DNA of 64,000 bases from Clavaria fumosa (GCA_951802425.1 OX637803.1:1488001-1552000); one strand, 5' to 3'; positions 1-12,400 are shown, counted from the stretch's first letter. The notes: generated from the sequence alone by a model not told the origin. Numbers and translations are program-made.

Positions 1-81
1 GCTGGGTTCGGCGTTGAAGGGACGAGTAGCTCTGACAATCAATTTGTCCGAGTGAGGTGGTTCTTCATCGAATGAGTACAT
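1..81 (-). CDS. Sulfite oxidase-like protein, N-terminal fragment
   Basis: An ATG on the minus strand (complement of 79-81) opens a frame that runs off the left edge after 27 codons. The peptide begins MYSFDEEPPHSDK and continues with a PFNAEP motif. This resembles the start of fungal sulfite oxidase / molybdopterin-dependent oxidoreductases, where an 'EPPHS...V...PFNAEP' segment precedes the Mo-cofactor domain. Only the extreme N-terminus is visible, so no catalytic cysteine or cofactor residue can be checked. The gene is divergent from the SERINC gene that starts at 237, so the two share a promoter region of about 155 bp. Recognition rests on this short motif alone. Confidence 0.55.
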   Translation of the reverse strand, partial: MYSFDEEPPHSDKLIVRATRPFNAEPS

Positions 82-236
82 GGTGAATGTCGAGCATGCG
101 GCGACAGCATTGTTGTCGCTGATTCGTAGGTTGAAGCTTTGAAAAGCTTATTTGAAGGCCGGCGTCGCAGCAACGAACAGCCACACACGCTGACTCCATC
201 AGCTACAGCTACCATCTCTTCGTCTCATACCTCGCC
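82..236. promoter_or_regulatory. Short divergent intergenic region between two start codons
   Basis: 155 bp separate the start codon of the minus-strand sulfite-oxidase-like gene from that of the plus-strand SERINC gene, so both promoters or leaders must overlap here. I see no clear TATA box. The stretch around 131-165 (GTTGAAGCTTTGAAAAGC followed by TTTGAAGGC) has a close relative at about 2464-2496, just beyond the SERINC gene. Confidence 0.5.
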
Positions 237-2156
237 ATGGGCCTTCTACTTTCTCTTCCCCTAGCTGGAACCTTGGGAAGCATCGCAACATCATGTCTCG
301 CCGGCCTTGCATTCTGTTTTACGTCCACCGCAGGTTTGTGGGATGCATTGGCCTCTACAGCAGAATGACCGTAGCAACCTTCTGCAGCGTCTATGTTCTT
401 CAAGTCTTGCAATTGTAACTCTTCCATCGCTACTCGAGTCGGATTTGCGGTGCGATCGAACAATACTCAACGTCTCCCCATACTCATTCAGATAATTACT
501 GCAGATCATATTCATGCTGAACTCCATGTTCGCATGGCTGATGAAGACACCGTTCGCCATGAAAACCATCGAGAAATGGAGCTACGATTACATCAAGATG
601 CACTGCGATGGCGGCAAGTGTTATGGCGTGTTGGCTGTGGGTCCAACCTCTCCCTACCCGAGTGGGTCCCTCTTAAATATGGGCAGGTCCACCGAATTTG
701 TTTCGCCCTCTGCATGTTCCACGCGATTCTCAGCACGCTACTCATTGGCGTCAAAGACACGCGTGACAAGAGAGCCGCCGTTCAGAACGGGTGAGCGACA
801 GCTTTTCAACCCGCCCCTCCAATGCTGATCGACGTGTCTCTAGATGGTGGGGTCCAAAGGTTCTCTTGTGGCTCATCCTTGTGGTGATCACTTTCTTCAT
901 CCCGAACGGCTTTTTCATGTTCTGGGGCAACTACGTAGCCCTCATAGGCGCTACCGTCTTCATCCTTCTCGGATTGGTCCTCTTAGTCGACATGGCCCAC
1001 TCTTGGACAGAAACATGCCTTGAGAATTGGGAAGACTCCGGCTCGAGCGTCTGGCAGTGGATTCTAGTCGGTTCCACTGGCGGTATGTACGCCGCCACGA
1101 TCACTCTTACTGGCATTCTCTACGCCTACTTCGCCGGATCAGGTTGTGGGCTCAACCAGTTCTTCATCTCACTGAATCTTGCTCTTGTGATCATCATCAC
1201 GATCCTCTCCGTCCATCCCGCTATCCAAGAGCACAGTCCGCGCTCGGGCCTCGCCCAATCTGCCATGGTCTCCGCGTATTGTACATACCTCATTGTATCG
1301 GCCGTCGGCAACCACGACCACGCCTCGTGCAACCCTCTACGCCGGGGCGGCGCCGCCGAGGGTACACGTACAACCACCGTCGTTCTCGGTGCCGTTTTCA
1401 CTTTCCTCGCTATCGCATACTCCACGAGTCGCGCGGCGACGCAAAGCCGTGCCCTTGTCGGCAACAACAAGAAGGGCGGCGTCCACCTGCCCATTGACGA
1501 TGCATCTGGTGAATTAAGCGTGGTAACCACACAGCCAGGGCGCACGGAGTCGCCGAGATATCAAGCGTTGCTAGCGGCTGTTGAAGCAGGGTGTGTAGTT
1601 TAATTTGACGTGTCCAGCTCATCTTCAGTGATCTTTTCATCCTTAGTGCTATCCCCGCCTCCGCATTGAATGAAGACCACGATGAAGACGATGGCGGTGA
1701 CCCTGGAGAGACGAGGGATGATGAAAGGTCGGGCACTCGTTACAATGTGCGTCTTTGTGCTCCTCGGGTTTTTTCCTACACGGCGTTGACGTTGACCCCT
1801 GTAGTATTCATGGTTCCACATCATATTCGTTCTTGGCGCTATGTATGTGGCCATGCTCTTGACAGACTGGTAAGCGATAAGCCTGCACCGTCCACTTCCA
1901 ATAGTGACACTGCTCGTTATAGGAATGTCGTCTCCAACAAACCCATTGAGGCTTCGCCTGGCCATAACTCCGATGTCTACATTGGTCGTTCAGAAGTGGC
2001 CATGTGGATGAGAGTCGTGTCTAGCTGGTTCTGTATGGCCTTGTACATCTGGACTCTTGTTGCCCCTGTGATCATGCCTAACCGGTGAGTCCTCCCTGCC
2101 CAAGATACGAATGGTGAAGGACTAATAATCGGCCTGGTAGATTTGGTGATTATTAG
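237..2156 (+). CDS. TMS1: SERINC/TMS1-family multipass membrane protein
   Basis: Nine exons give an uninterrupted 494-codon frame: 237-333, 388-449, 505-636, 687-790, 844-1590, 1647-1746, 1805-1869, 1923-2084 and 2141-2156, all with GT-AG introns. The predicted protein shows family hallmarks: a hydrophobic start, a Cys-rich loop (KSCNCNSS), YGVLAVHRICFA, IGVKDTRDKRAA, FFIPNGFFMFWGNY, a QSAMVSAYCTYLIVSAVGNH segment and a conserved C-terminal WMRVVSSWFCMALYIWTLVA helix ending in RFGDY. About ten membrane helices are expected. Family knowledge: SERINC/TMS1 proteins sit in endomembranes and the plasma membrane and have been linked to serine incorporation into lipids and to lipid scrambling; the exact role in fungi is unsettled. 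The length fits the family (about 450-500 aa). An acidic linker (exons 5-6) sits before the last helices. The gene appears intact. Confidence 0.93.
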
Positions 2157-3054
2157 GGTTTCTAGCACATGGTATGAATCAGACGGACAAGACTCGGAAT
2201 GTGTCCCATTTTTATTATATCAGGATAATGATTGACAAGCTATGGATGGTCAAATGTCAGACAAACATGTTCGCCTGGTCAGAATTGAGCCGAGTATATC
2301 GAGGAGGTTTTTTGCCACCATCGGCTGAACAAAGGGAGAGAAAGAGAGGAGAGTGGAAGGGTTCTCATATAAGTCGACGGAAGGTGGTTACAAATGTAGC
2401 TGCCGTGATGACTGCCAAATTAGGAACGCAGCCTTATACTGTGACTATGACGAGAAAGATGAGTTGAAGCTTTGAAGCTTTGAAAATTTGAAGGCTCGGG
2501 TGTCTCTCGTGCATCTCTCACTCACTCACTGGTTTGCCTGCACTCTCTGCCAGTGCGCCGATGCCCAGGCTTGCAGTAACTCCAAACCCAAGCTATCCTC
2601 CTACCGGAGATAATGTTCCTCTGGCAAGACAACTTTGGACATTGGAAACAAGTCTCTGAACCTCAATGGCAGACACAGGTTCCGGGAGGCATCCATATAT
2701 CTTAGAGCAGATCCGGACCTCCACTTCTACCCTGGCGCAACGAGCCTAATTTTGGTCTCTTTTGCAACCTTTCAATTACGATGAAGAATGACAAATTGGC
2801 TTGACGTCTCCACGCATTATCGGTTATCGGGCGTTTCCCTAACAACTCCTGCTCTGTACCGCCAATCCAGACACTTGCGCATGGGTTGATTCACTGGACG
2901 TTGTAGCTGAAATTGCAATGTGGCGATTTCGCCAGTTGCACGCTCTAGTCTTATCCGAAAAGGCGTAGCTACAATGCACATGCATTTCGGATGCCGTATT
3001 CGATCCCATTGTGCAACGCCGTGGATCTCCATTGCTCGAAGCAAACGGGCTGGG
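2157..3054. other. Intergenic region, no gene recognised
   Basis: About 0.9 kb between the SERINC stop codon and the TATA box of the next gene. Short ORFs exist on both strands, but none has a recognisable motif or plausible splice links. A TTGAAGCTTTGAA-type motif near 2464-2496 resembles one upstream of the SERINC gene. Confidence 0.5.
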
Positions 3055-3063
3055 TATATAAAA
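3055..3063 (+). promoter_or_regulatory. TATA box of the finger-protein gene
   Basis: TATATAAAA lies 51 bp upstream of the ATG at 3114. It is followed by a pyrimidine-rich stretch (about 3080-3113) typical of fungal transcription starts. This supports the ATG at 3114 as the real start. Confidence 0.6.
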
Positions 3064-3113
3064 CCCGCCTTAGAGCTTGACTTTCCTCTCATCCCCCTTC
3101 GTCTCCCACACCC

Positions 3114-5121
3114 ATGTCCCGCCACTCTCGCAGGCGTCCCAGATCTCAGGCGGATCAGGGAGCTGCTGCTTTGGTTGCGCTCCGAAAAAACTGGCCCTCT
3201 CCACTTGCTCGCCCAGCTAAACGACCGAAATTTGTTTTCCCAAATGGGTTTGCGTATTTCTCTTCTATCATGAGATTGCGCTAAAAACGTTTGTGCACTG
3301 CAGTGCTACGGATGCTCGCACCAGCAGTCTATCAGTTAGCGGCAAGAGCACTATTCCTTTGTAAGTTGTACTTGATATATTCCGCTCTACGCGTCCTCAT
3401 TAAATGAGGTGACAGCGATATCCCTGATTTTGGGGACGCCAGCCTATCTTCTCATCCTTACCTTCTTCCCACAGACGGACCCTCAAGCCGACACTCAAGC
3501 CAGGTCCCTTCGCTGTTTCCACTTCTAACTGAGACACACGACGACCTCTCACTCTACCGGGGCGGAAGCCTGTTAGACATCTCGGACCGCCATTTCCCCG
3601 CCTCCTTAGCCCTCGCGCCATTGCCGTTGCAGAATCCAGGAGAAACAAACCCCAACGTCGCGGCAGACTCTGCGACATACGAATCACTTTTGTCCGAGTG
3701 CATCGCGGATCCCCTCTTGTCGGACGGGGCTTCTCTCGGTGATGCTGCATCCACGTCGCAGGATGGCGCCACCTATGTGACGTCATATGGAAATGCGACT
3801 TTTTGGAATGCACCGTTCGTTTTTTATTTCGTCCCGCATAGACCAGTTCCTCAAGGAAGTCACAGTAACCACGGTCCAAGCACTTCTACACACGAACATG
3901 ACGTGTCGGGTTCCTTCGCTCCCCTAGACTCGTGGAGTACTGATCAAGGGTGGTGCGTCGCAATTCCGTCCCTCCACGTTGTCGAATCTGTTCATCGAAT
4001 TTGCGGGACAATAGGGCACTGAATCCCTTTGCTGTCACCGAGCCCAGTTGGGGTCTCACGCAGTCACCTCTTGATCTGGGCATGGCTTACCCCTCGGTAG
4101 ACAGCTCTATTCCGCTCGATTTGGGCCAAACGAGCGCGCCGATGGTGCCTCCAGACTCCCTCACAAGCCGAGCCCTTCCTGCTTGTGAACCAAATGAAGC
4201 CCACCTCACTGTGCCCCCTTCTATATGCGCTTCCTCCCCTCAAGGATACGTGCCACAGCCCCTTCCTTCAGTCGCCTCATACCCGGACTTGCATTCCGCT
4301 ATGAGAAGAACCGCGAACCCAGATATGCAAGCTAGCCTTGGCATCGACCCCACGCAAGAGCACTGGACGGGCCATTGGGACATGAACACACTAGATTTCC
4401 CTCACCCTCACCCCTTCGACCCCCTCTATAGTTTCAGCATCGAATGTGCTGATGAAGAAGTACAATTCAAGGTCTCGAATCCACAAGGGCATTCCGCCAA
4501 GAGCAACGGCAAGCTTTCTGAGATGCCCATTCCAAACATCCTTTTTCACCACATTTCAGGTACACAACAAGTCCGCGACGGCAGAGCTATTCTGTGCAAT
4601 CCATCGAGCGCCGGGTCCATAGGTTCCGCGAGCACGATGACCTTCCCCAGGATGACGACAACGCTTGTACCACGTATTACATCGGTCTATACAGCATCTC
4701 CGACGCGCGGCGAATCCGACCGGAGCAAGCTGCATTGTGTCCGTGTCCAATAAAAGGCTGCAAGGCCGAAGTCCCCAACGTGCCCCAACACCAAGAAGTC
4801 CTGGGAGGCTCATGCCCGTGACTGCCATAATATGGACCCGGACAAATACACCGAATGTCCGATCGTATACCACGTCGATGGACCGTGCAAATCAAAAGTA
4901 AACAAGGAAACACTTGCACACTTGCACATCACATATTTACCCAGGTGAGATTCCCGCATATCATGTCCGCCTGTTCCAAGTGCAAGACCATCCTCAAAGG
5001 ACCGGAATCGATGGAGACGCATCGGAGCGTCTGCCCCGACTCTAGTCTTTTATGGTACGATCTGAGTAGACACCGGTCTAACAAATGTTGCAGGCCAAAC
5101 AAAAGGCGAGCCCGCGAGTAG
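3114..5121 (+). CDS. Putative nuclear protein with C-terminal Cys/His zinc-finger-like motifs
   Basis: Not assigned to a named family. Inferred exons: 3114-3247, 3304-3360, 3416-3952, 4015 to about 4459, about 4585-4897, 4945-5054 and 5094-5121. The N-terminus is strongly basic (MSRHSRRRPR), suggesting nuclear or nucleic-acid contact. The middle (about 250 residues) is Ser/Pro-rich and low in complexity. The C-terminus holds Cys/His groups: CPCPIKGC followed by H-x4-CH, then CSKCKTILK...H-x3-C (C-x2-C-x12-H-x3-C), and a basic end (NKRRARE). These could be C2H2/C2HC fingers, so a DNA- or RNA-binding protein is a reasonable inference. One problem remains: CPCPIKGC and the downstream HARDCH segment are in different frames. 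Between about 4741 and 4797 there must be either an unusually short intron or an indel. The exon 4/5 junction is also tentative. Confidence 0.55.
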
Positions 5122-5323
5122 GATCATTCGCTAGTTTCATGTCCTATGTTATACTATAAGAATCAATCAGCATCCTTTGCGTGTAGAGCAGGTGATCAAA
5201 GTCTGGTAGGCTCAAGAAAAGCTTGTGATGCCATCGGACAGAACGAAAATTTCAAGATTGACGTGGGTAAGGGAAAGAAGGACATGCGATGCGATGTGAT
5301 GATCAGATAAAGCTCTTCAAATC

Positions 5324-5330
5324 TATATAA
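5324..5330 (+). promoter_or_regulatory. TATA box of the Zn2Cys6 regulator gene
   Basis: TATATAA lies about 190 bp upstream of the chosen ATG (5517). A start site some 30 bp downstream would give a leader of roughly 160 nt that contains a small upstream ORF (5395-5487). Confidence 0.5.
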
Positions 5331-5394
5331 GCGCTCGCTGAGATCTTTGTTTACAAATTGTTTGGCATCGGTCGAGACCGCACGGCATCTCGGC

Positions 5395-5487
5395 ATGATT
5401 TTGGGGGAGTCGTTCCCTATCGCTCACCACGGCTGCTCAAAAGTGTGGAGGCCATTCAGCAGGCTACAACGACATTCAGGTCGTTAA
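5395..5487 (+). other. Upstream ORF in the leader of the Zn2Cys6 regulator
   Basis: An ATG at 5395 opens a 30-codon frame ending in TAA at 5485-5487, 29 nt before the main start at 5517 and in another frame. If the leader is unspliced, scanning ribosomes meet it first. uORFs often dampen translation of fungal regulators; here this is only inference from position. Confidence 0.4.
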
Positions 5488-5516
5488 GACCTAGTCTTGG
5501 GGCTGAATCCTTCGCA

Positions 5517-8500
5517 ATGTCTTCCATCCTACCTCAAGAGGAGGCTCATACTTTGCAAACCGCGCTGCATTTAGATACAAATCAGCCAAATCTCGAGGCC
5601 CAACAACCAGTCCAGTCCCTTGCACCTTCGGCCCAAGCGTCACCTAGGAAGCGGAGAAAGAACGAGCTCGGCGATGACGCTGCTTCTCCTTCTGAACCGC
5701 GTCGTCTGCGGCGTTCTCATGAAGCTTGTGCCAGGTGTAGGAGCAAGAAAATCAAGGCAAGTCCCGCCGGACATGACCGACGGCAACTCCCTGATCGCAT
5801 CCTCCGCCGCCGCAGTGCGATTCGAAACATCCCCGATGTAGCGCTTGCGCCACAGCTGGCACTGCCTGCAATCAAGAAGATCGCCATCGCCAGACTTTGA
5901 CTCCCCGTGGCCATACCGAGCGTCTCGAACATCAGCTTGCGCAATGTGAAGCGCTCCTCAAGCGTCACGTCCAGGGCTTTGACCTTGCTAATCTCGACGG
6001 GATCTTGGCGAGGGAGAAAGTCGACGTTCCTTTCACCTACAATTCAGCAGTACCTTTTCAACTCGGGTCCGTCCCCGTCCAAAATGTCCCTGTTCCCACC
6101 TCGCCAGAAGGCTCTTCCGACAAGTCCTACGCATACCACCCACAACCGATGATCCCTCTTGGATATCCGATACCCATCCCGTATGGCCCTCCTGGGGTAC
6201 AATATGCCCTTCCCATGCAAATGCAAACTCCTTACGCTACCCATGCCCACGCTGCTTATCAAAACATCCATGCAATGCAGTTAGGCTCTCCCCATATCCG
6301 CGGTGTTGTAAACCATGACATCAAAGGACAGGATCCACAATCTAACGATATGTCAAGTTCGCAGGTATGTTATTGGTTGCATGAGTCTCCTTTCAGCCTC
6401 TTCATATTTTCACCAGTCTCTTGCAAAAAACTTCGGCGTTTCACCTGCGATAGTGGATGGCCTTAGGCTCAATCCAAACTACTTAGATCGGGAAGACCTT
6501 GGAGTGGGCTCTAATGAACTTGTATCAGGTCGTGATCGTAGTGCTTCTGAGGCATGCGAACCTCGCAACGCGAGTCAATGGATCACGGTCTCGTTACGCA
6601 GGGGCGGCATTCCGAGCTCAAGCCTCTACCCGCCAGACACGGATGTCAAGGCATCCCTACCGCTCGTCGTTTGGTTACCTAAGGATCGCAAAATGGTTCA
6701 GCATGTCGTCGATGCGTACTTCAACCGTCTCAACATCCACCGACCAGTCCTCGTTCGCACAGACTTCGATGTGACTCTGAATGTTCTTTATGATGGACAA
6801 GCGGTCGAGGACGCCGGTTTCGTTTGCTGCCTATACCTCGTCCTCGCCTTGGGGACTCGGAGCGAGCTCAATCACCGTGCGAGTAAACATGATGAAAACG
6901 CAATGGACACTGGCTCGACTCCGCTCGGCAGACTGATGCCCCATGACTGGCCTGACCATGACGAATTCTTTCATCGTGCGATGTCTGTCAAAAGTTATCT
7001 TCCCGTTGCGATCTCAAGTCTTCAATCGCTCTTGCTTCAACATTGGTACCTCTACACTGAAGTGCGTACAATGCAAAACGATCGTTCCTTCGTCTAATTT
7101 TTTCAATGTAGCGGCAAGGGCGGACACTTTGGCGACTCGTCGGTAGCTTGGTTCGGTTCGCGATAGAATTGGGTCTGCATCATGACCCAACTGCGCAAGG
7201 CACCACCTTCACCGAGGAAGAATGCCATATCCGCATCAATCTTTGGGCTATAGTGATGGTCCATGATCGCGGCACATCAATTCTACTCGGTCGGCCCCTG
7301 GCAATTGCTCCGTCGGATTCGAATACACCTCATCCCACCAAGACCATGGCGCGCGAGTCAACCTTCTCCGATCACTTCCTCTTCTCCTCGCCGCTCGCTG
7401 ACATACAGGCCGACATCATCAATTCACTATACATGCCCACACGGCAAAGTGGCGATGACATCATGCGACACGCATCAAGGATCATGAAGAGCATGGTTGA
7501 ATTTCGGCGTCAGCTGCCAGAGAGTTACAGGTATTATTTAGGAGGTACTGATGAATGGCCTCTGGACAAAAGGTTGAAGTTAGTGCAGGACATCACCGAA
7601 GATCAAGGTCTGACGCTACTGAAGCTCGGCATTGCGCGGATTCTACTTTTGCGCGTGCTCTTCAACTCCAAGGATTTGTCCTATCCCCAGCGACGCAAGG
7701 CGTTGGTTGACGGTGAGCCAGTCCTAGCATTGCATCCCCCTCATTCCATTAAGCATCTGCCTAGCCATAGTCACGTCCCACAATATCATCATTGTCCATA
7801 ACCAGCTCGTCTGCTTTCCCGATATCGCATTCTTCGTGTCACCCATCCCATTACACATTGCGGCAATGGTCATCCTCTACGGGCACATGTCTCAGTGTGA
7901 GCGCCTTACCAGGGATGTAGCGCTCGAGGATGTATCAATTGCTCTCAACCTCCTTCCACGAATCCGGTGGCGCTGGGAGCGCAAGGATTCACAAGGCGGA
8001 CACCCTCTCATATCAAGGCTAGCTGAGAAGGTCCTTGATGCCAATTTGCAGTCTGTGGGACCCCCCAACACACCAGTCCTGTTTTCCGAGCCCGATTGGG
8101 ATGATGTATCTATGTTGATATCGCCCACTTCCACCTCTTCCCCGTTGGCGAGCCAAATTCCAAATCAGGCTCTGTCACCCAACCACGTCGGCGGTGGCGG
8201 ATCTGCCGCGTACACACGCAACGGCCCCCACAGCAAGGGCGTCGCGCCGCCTCTTGCCGACAAACAGTTAGCTGAAATACCAGCAGGCGTGTTCTATCCA
8301 TTCTATCCAGAGAATCAGAACACGTTCCCGTCAGGACGTTTTGAAGGCGCACCATCTGCCGCTGCCAATAATGTCATGAATGGAGAGCTCGGGCATCTTC
8401 TGACGCCGGCCAACAGCAACGCAGATTACTCTTGTCAGGTGGCTCATGATGCCACCATTCTGGATGTGAATGACGCAAAATTTCGGACCAATGGCCAAGT

Positions 8501-8636
8501 TTCGCCTTGGATAAGCATGGTCAGTGATGTTGTGTTTCAATGCAGCCACCCTGGAGGTGTTAATAACCCACTTGATAGGTCAATCCACAAGGAATTCCGT
8601 ATACAGGCCAACAGGGCTGAAGTCTCTTTGCCATAG
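5517..8636 (+). CDS. Zn(II)2Cys6 fungal transcription factor
   Basis: Five exons (5517-5756, 5816-6364, 6417-7061, 7112-7712, 7765-8636) give 968 codons without interruption. Residues about 70-110 form the binuclear zinc cluster: CARCRSKKIKC, then C-x6-C, C-x2-C-x6-C, with spacing C-x2-C-x6-C-x6-C-x2-C-x6-C. A basic linker (RHRQTLTPRGH) and a short coiled-coil segment (RLEHQLAQCEALLKRH) follow, as expected for dimeric GAL4-type DNA binding. The centre (exons 3-5) matches the fungal-specific transcription factor (MHR) domain: AYFNRLNIHRPVL, then a WRLVGSLVRFAIELGLHHD segment, then a DIAFFVSPIP helix region. The C-terminal ~200 residues are Ser/Pro/Asn-rich and are probably an activation region. 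Intron 1 falls inside the zinc cluster and uses a GC donor (AAG|GCAAGT...GCAG). Target genes cannot be told from sequence; the neighbouring OPT transporter is a candidate by position only. Confidence 0.92.
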
Positions 8637-9438
8637 GGTTTGGATTCGGAGGCATTTGTAGTATAGTATTTATCTTCAGTCTAGTGTCACTTTGTTGCGC
8701 CTATCCCCCAATGCTATGATTACACTTTCGCCCTTTGCAATCTAATAATATGTTCTTTACGCCGTAAATTTCAAATTGACGCGTCCATAGTTATACTCAG
8801 TCTTTCGGCACGATTCAAGGAAGAGGCCGCATTCTCAAAAACTGGCGACAGGGAGACGAGTTGTGGCAAGACGACCGTGAAAACAACCTGCAATTTGCAT
8901 TGTAGGATTTGTAGCTGGTACTGCACTCCGGCTGATCGGTGAGCACACAATTCAAGCCGCCAAAGGAAGGAGTCGCGACCTTGTACTGTACTGGGATGTT
9001 TTGACCTGATTTCGAACCATAATTGTCCCGCAGATCAGTACTGCTTGGGGGTGGGGTCCCCGGTTGCATCGCTTTGCAGACTAGGAACCAATACCCTGCA
9101 CATTGTCCGACTCGGATCGCTGTCAAGGCCCCTGTGGATGAGGTACCCTTTGTTTCATCTGGTCCTCGCAGGCTGGCATCAGAACAAATGGGGAACACTT
9201 TGATCATCAAGGATCTATTCTTCACGTGTAGATGTCGATGTTAAAAAACGAAGCCAGGGTCGCTGATCGAACTGATCTTTTGGGTTATATCGGCGTCTCG
9301 AGGTCTCCATTTCGTACACCGGTCAATGAGAAGACTGAGCGGGATTTCTGTATACGCATTAATCTATGGTTTGACAGGTACCTTCGCCGTTGGTCTTATT
9401 AAACCGCTCTTCACCCTGTCTTCAGGTCACCAAGAGCC
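8637..9438. other. Intergenic region between regulator and transporter
   Basis: About 0.8 kb. The first part probably holds the terminator and poly(A) region of the regulator (AT-rich around 8740-8780), the rest the OPT promoter and leader. A pyrimidine-rich stretch ending CTTCAG lies just upstream of the OPT start. A minus-strand frame (8815-9225) was judged unsupported. Confidence 0.45.
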
Positions 9439-12400
9439 ATGGCCACCCGCCCAGCAACGGCAGGTGGATCACCACCCACCAACAACATACTCAATGGCTC
9501 TCCACTCGATGTTATCTGGGAGTCGGTCCCCAATTCCGACGAGAATCCATTTGCCTTCGGAGTCTCGCCGACCGCCCCTCCGACTGCCCAGCAGGTCGAG
9601 GAGCTACACGACGAGCATTCGCCGCCACGCCAACAAACCGCTGCTTCGTACATGCCCGCGCCTCCCTGGTCGGCTGCTGTGTATCTGAATTACACCTCTC
9701 CCATCACGAGCGACGGACAGTCTCCTGGTCAAGCAATTTCTTCGACAGCGGGTACGCCCCGCTCAGCCGACGGGCTACTTGGCACGGATAAATCTCGTAC
9801 CGATGTGGCCTACTCAAGCAAGCCCTACACTGATTCTCGCGGCGGCACAACCTCCAGAGGGGGTACTGATGGGAAGAGACGGAGGCGTTGGAACAACTGG
9901 ATCACGAAAGTCGGCGGCGACGAAGTCTATATCAATGGCGTTCGCAAAGCCACACCAATTATGCTAGAAGATGTGATACGACAAGACCTCAAGAAATCGA
10001 ATACGTTGGAGGGCGATGTCGGCAGTGTAGCGAGCGTCAAGTAAGCAGTATACACCATGTTCCTTGCGTACCTGCATGACACGGCCTGTCGCCGGCTACT
10101 TGACACTCAGGGTAGAAATGGATTTGGAGGATTTTGATGATGAAGATTCACCGTATCCGGAGGTGCGCGCCAGCGTCAGCAACATCGGTGAGTGTGTGGT
10201 ATTATGTTTTCTCATCGACCGCCCAGCAACGAGGCCAATCACCCGTCTTTTCTTACCCGTAGACGACCCGGATATGCCGGTGATGACCATCAGGATGTGG
10301 TTTCTTGGGATGTTGCTCTGTTATCCTATGGGGTCCGTCGTTTCACTTGTGACCGATGATTTTTCATGACAAGCGAGCCTTGTATTCAGCGCGGCCAACG
10401 TTTTCTTCAGTTTTCGCGCACCAACCCTTGACTTCCAGGCATTGATTCCGCTCCTTCTGTGCTATCCACTTGGTAAATTTTTGGCGGCTGTTCTCCCAAT
10501 TACAAGATATCGCGTTCCGCTTCCTCGGCCTTTCCCTCATTTTACCTTCACCCTTAATCCCGGACCTTGGAGTATCAAAGAGCATACCCTCATTTTTATT
10601 ATGGGCAACGCTTGCATCCAGTCACCTTATAGTATGGTCGCAACCACCGTCCTGCGGATAAATTACAACTTCAAGCTCAACTTTTGGTTTTCTTTCTTAT
10701 TTGGCCTCGGCGTGCAGGTCACCGGATTTTCTTTGGCTGGCCTATGCAGGAGAGTCTTCGTTACCCCTGCAGTCATGATATGGCCGCAGACTCTGACCGT
10801 GTGCACGTTGCTCAATACCCTACATGCGGAGGATGACTACGACGCTCCGGGAATAACGCGGTATCGCTTCTTCCTTATCATTACTTCAGGGGCTTTCTTC
10901 TTCTTTTTCTTACCAGGTGCGTTTTATTTTCATCTCAGGCCTCGTCATGTGTTGAGATGACGGTTTTCTCCACAGGTTTCCTTTTCCAAGCCCTCAGTGT
11001 CTTCTCATTTATTTGCTGGATCAAGCCTAAAAACGTCGTCGTCAACCAGCTATTTGGTGCGAATACCGGTCTTGGCCTGAATTTCCTGAGTTTCGACTGG
11101 ACCCAGATTTCATGGACAGGCAGTCCACTAGTCGTTCCTTGGTGGGCAGAACTGCACGTCTTCAGTGGATTTGTATTCTTTTATTGCATCATCTTCTCGA
11201 TCTTATATTATACCAACGTCAGTGTTTCATCGCTCTTTGAATTCGTTTTACAGAAGCCTGACCTTTATTTAGGTCTGGCAAATGTCGCATTTTCCCATGC
11301 TCAGCAGCTCCGTGTACGACCGCTTTGGAAAGACGTACAATTACAAGCGCGTCCTCACACCAGATCTCAGATTCAACGAAACGGCTTACAAAGAATACTC
11401 TCCGCTTTACTTGAGCGGCGTTTTTGTTATGACATACCTCGTCGCGTTTGCCATTTCGACGAATGTGATCGTCCATGCAATTCTTTACCACGGAAAGACG
11501 TTTCTTGGAGTCTGGCGAGGTGTCGAGAGAGAAGAGGAGGACATACATGCCAAATTGATGAGGTCGTACCCTGTTGTACCAGACTGGTGGTATGCTGTGT
11601 TGTTTGCCGCCTGCTTCGCGATGCAGATTGTCCTCGTAGAGGTGAGTTGGCAAATCATGATATTCCAAACTGTATCAACAGTTCGTTATCAGGTGTGGCA
11701 TTTAGGGGTTCCGGTGTGGATGTTGCTATTGAGCATCGCACTTCCTATCATTTACATTATTCCGACCACAATCATCCTCGCCATGGCTGCCCAGTCTGTG
11801 GTGAGCCCAACCGGAGCTATCTCAATTTAATGTAGTCGCTAAACGAATGCCAGCCTCCAATCAATCTACCCATACAGACCATGGTCGGGGTTTTGCTCCC
11901 TGGGAAGCCTGTGGTCAACTTGGTGCGCAGTTTCGAGTCACCAAGAATGAGACCAAGTTCATTGATTTGAGGTTACTAGATCTGCAAGGCGTATGCAGTC
12001 TCGTCACTTACCCAAGGCTCCCTCTTCCTCTCGGATCTGAAATTTGGTCACTATATGAAAATTCCGCCGCGTAGCACCTTTTTTGGTCAGTACCTTTTTT
12101 CGTGTCACCTGAGTTGTATTCATGCTATGGATGGGATAGTTCAACTGGTGGGAGCAATAGTTGGGTTATTCATCCAAGTTGGAGTGCAAGAATACCTTTT
12201 CTCTTCTGTTCCGAACATTTGTCAACCTCACGCTCCCAACGGACTGGTCTGCCCACACTCGAGAGTATATTTCACAGCGAGTGTCATTTGGTGAGTCCAC
12301 TTGTATCGTGTAGAGTGTTTTACTCTTCCGAGAAGTCAAGAACGCCGAAGATAACCGCCATTTTTTTCTTCAGGGGCATTATTGGGCCCGAACGTTTGTT

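Noticed and set aside
8815..9225. 136-codon minus-strand frame with several cysteines between the regulator and the OPT gene
   Set aside because: No signal peptide, no family motif and no clear splice partners; the first in-frame ATG lies inside. Could be a species-specific small protein, but the sequence alone does not support it.
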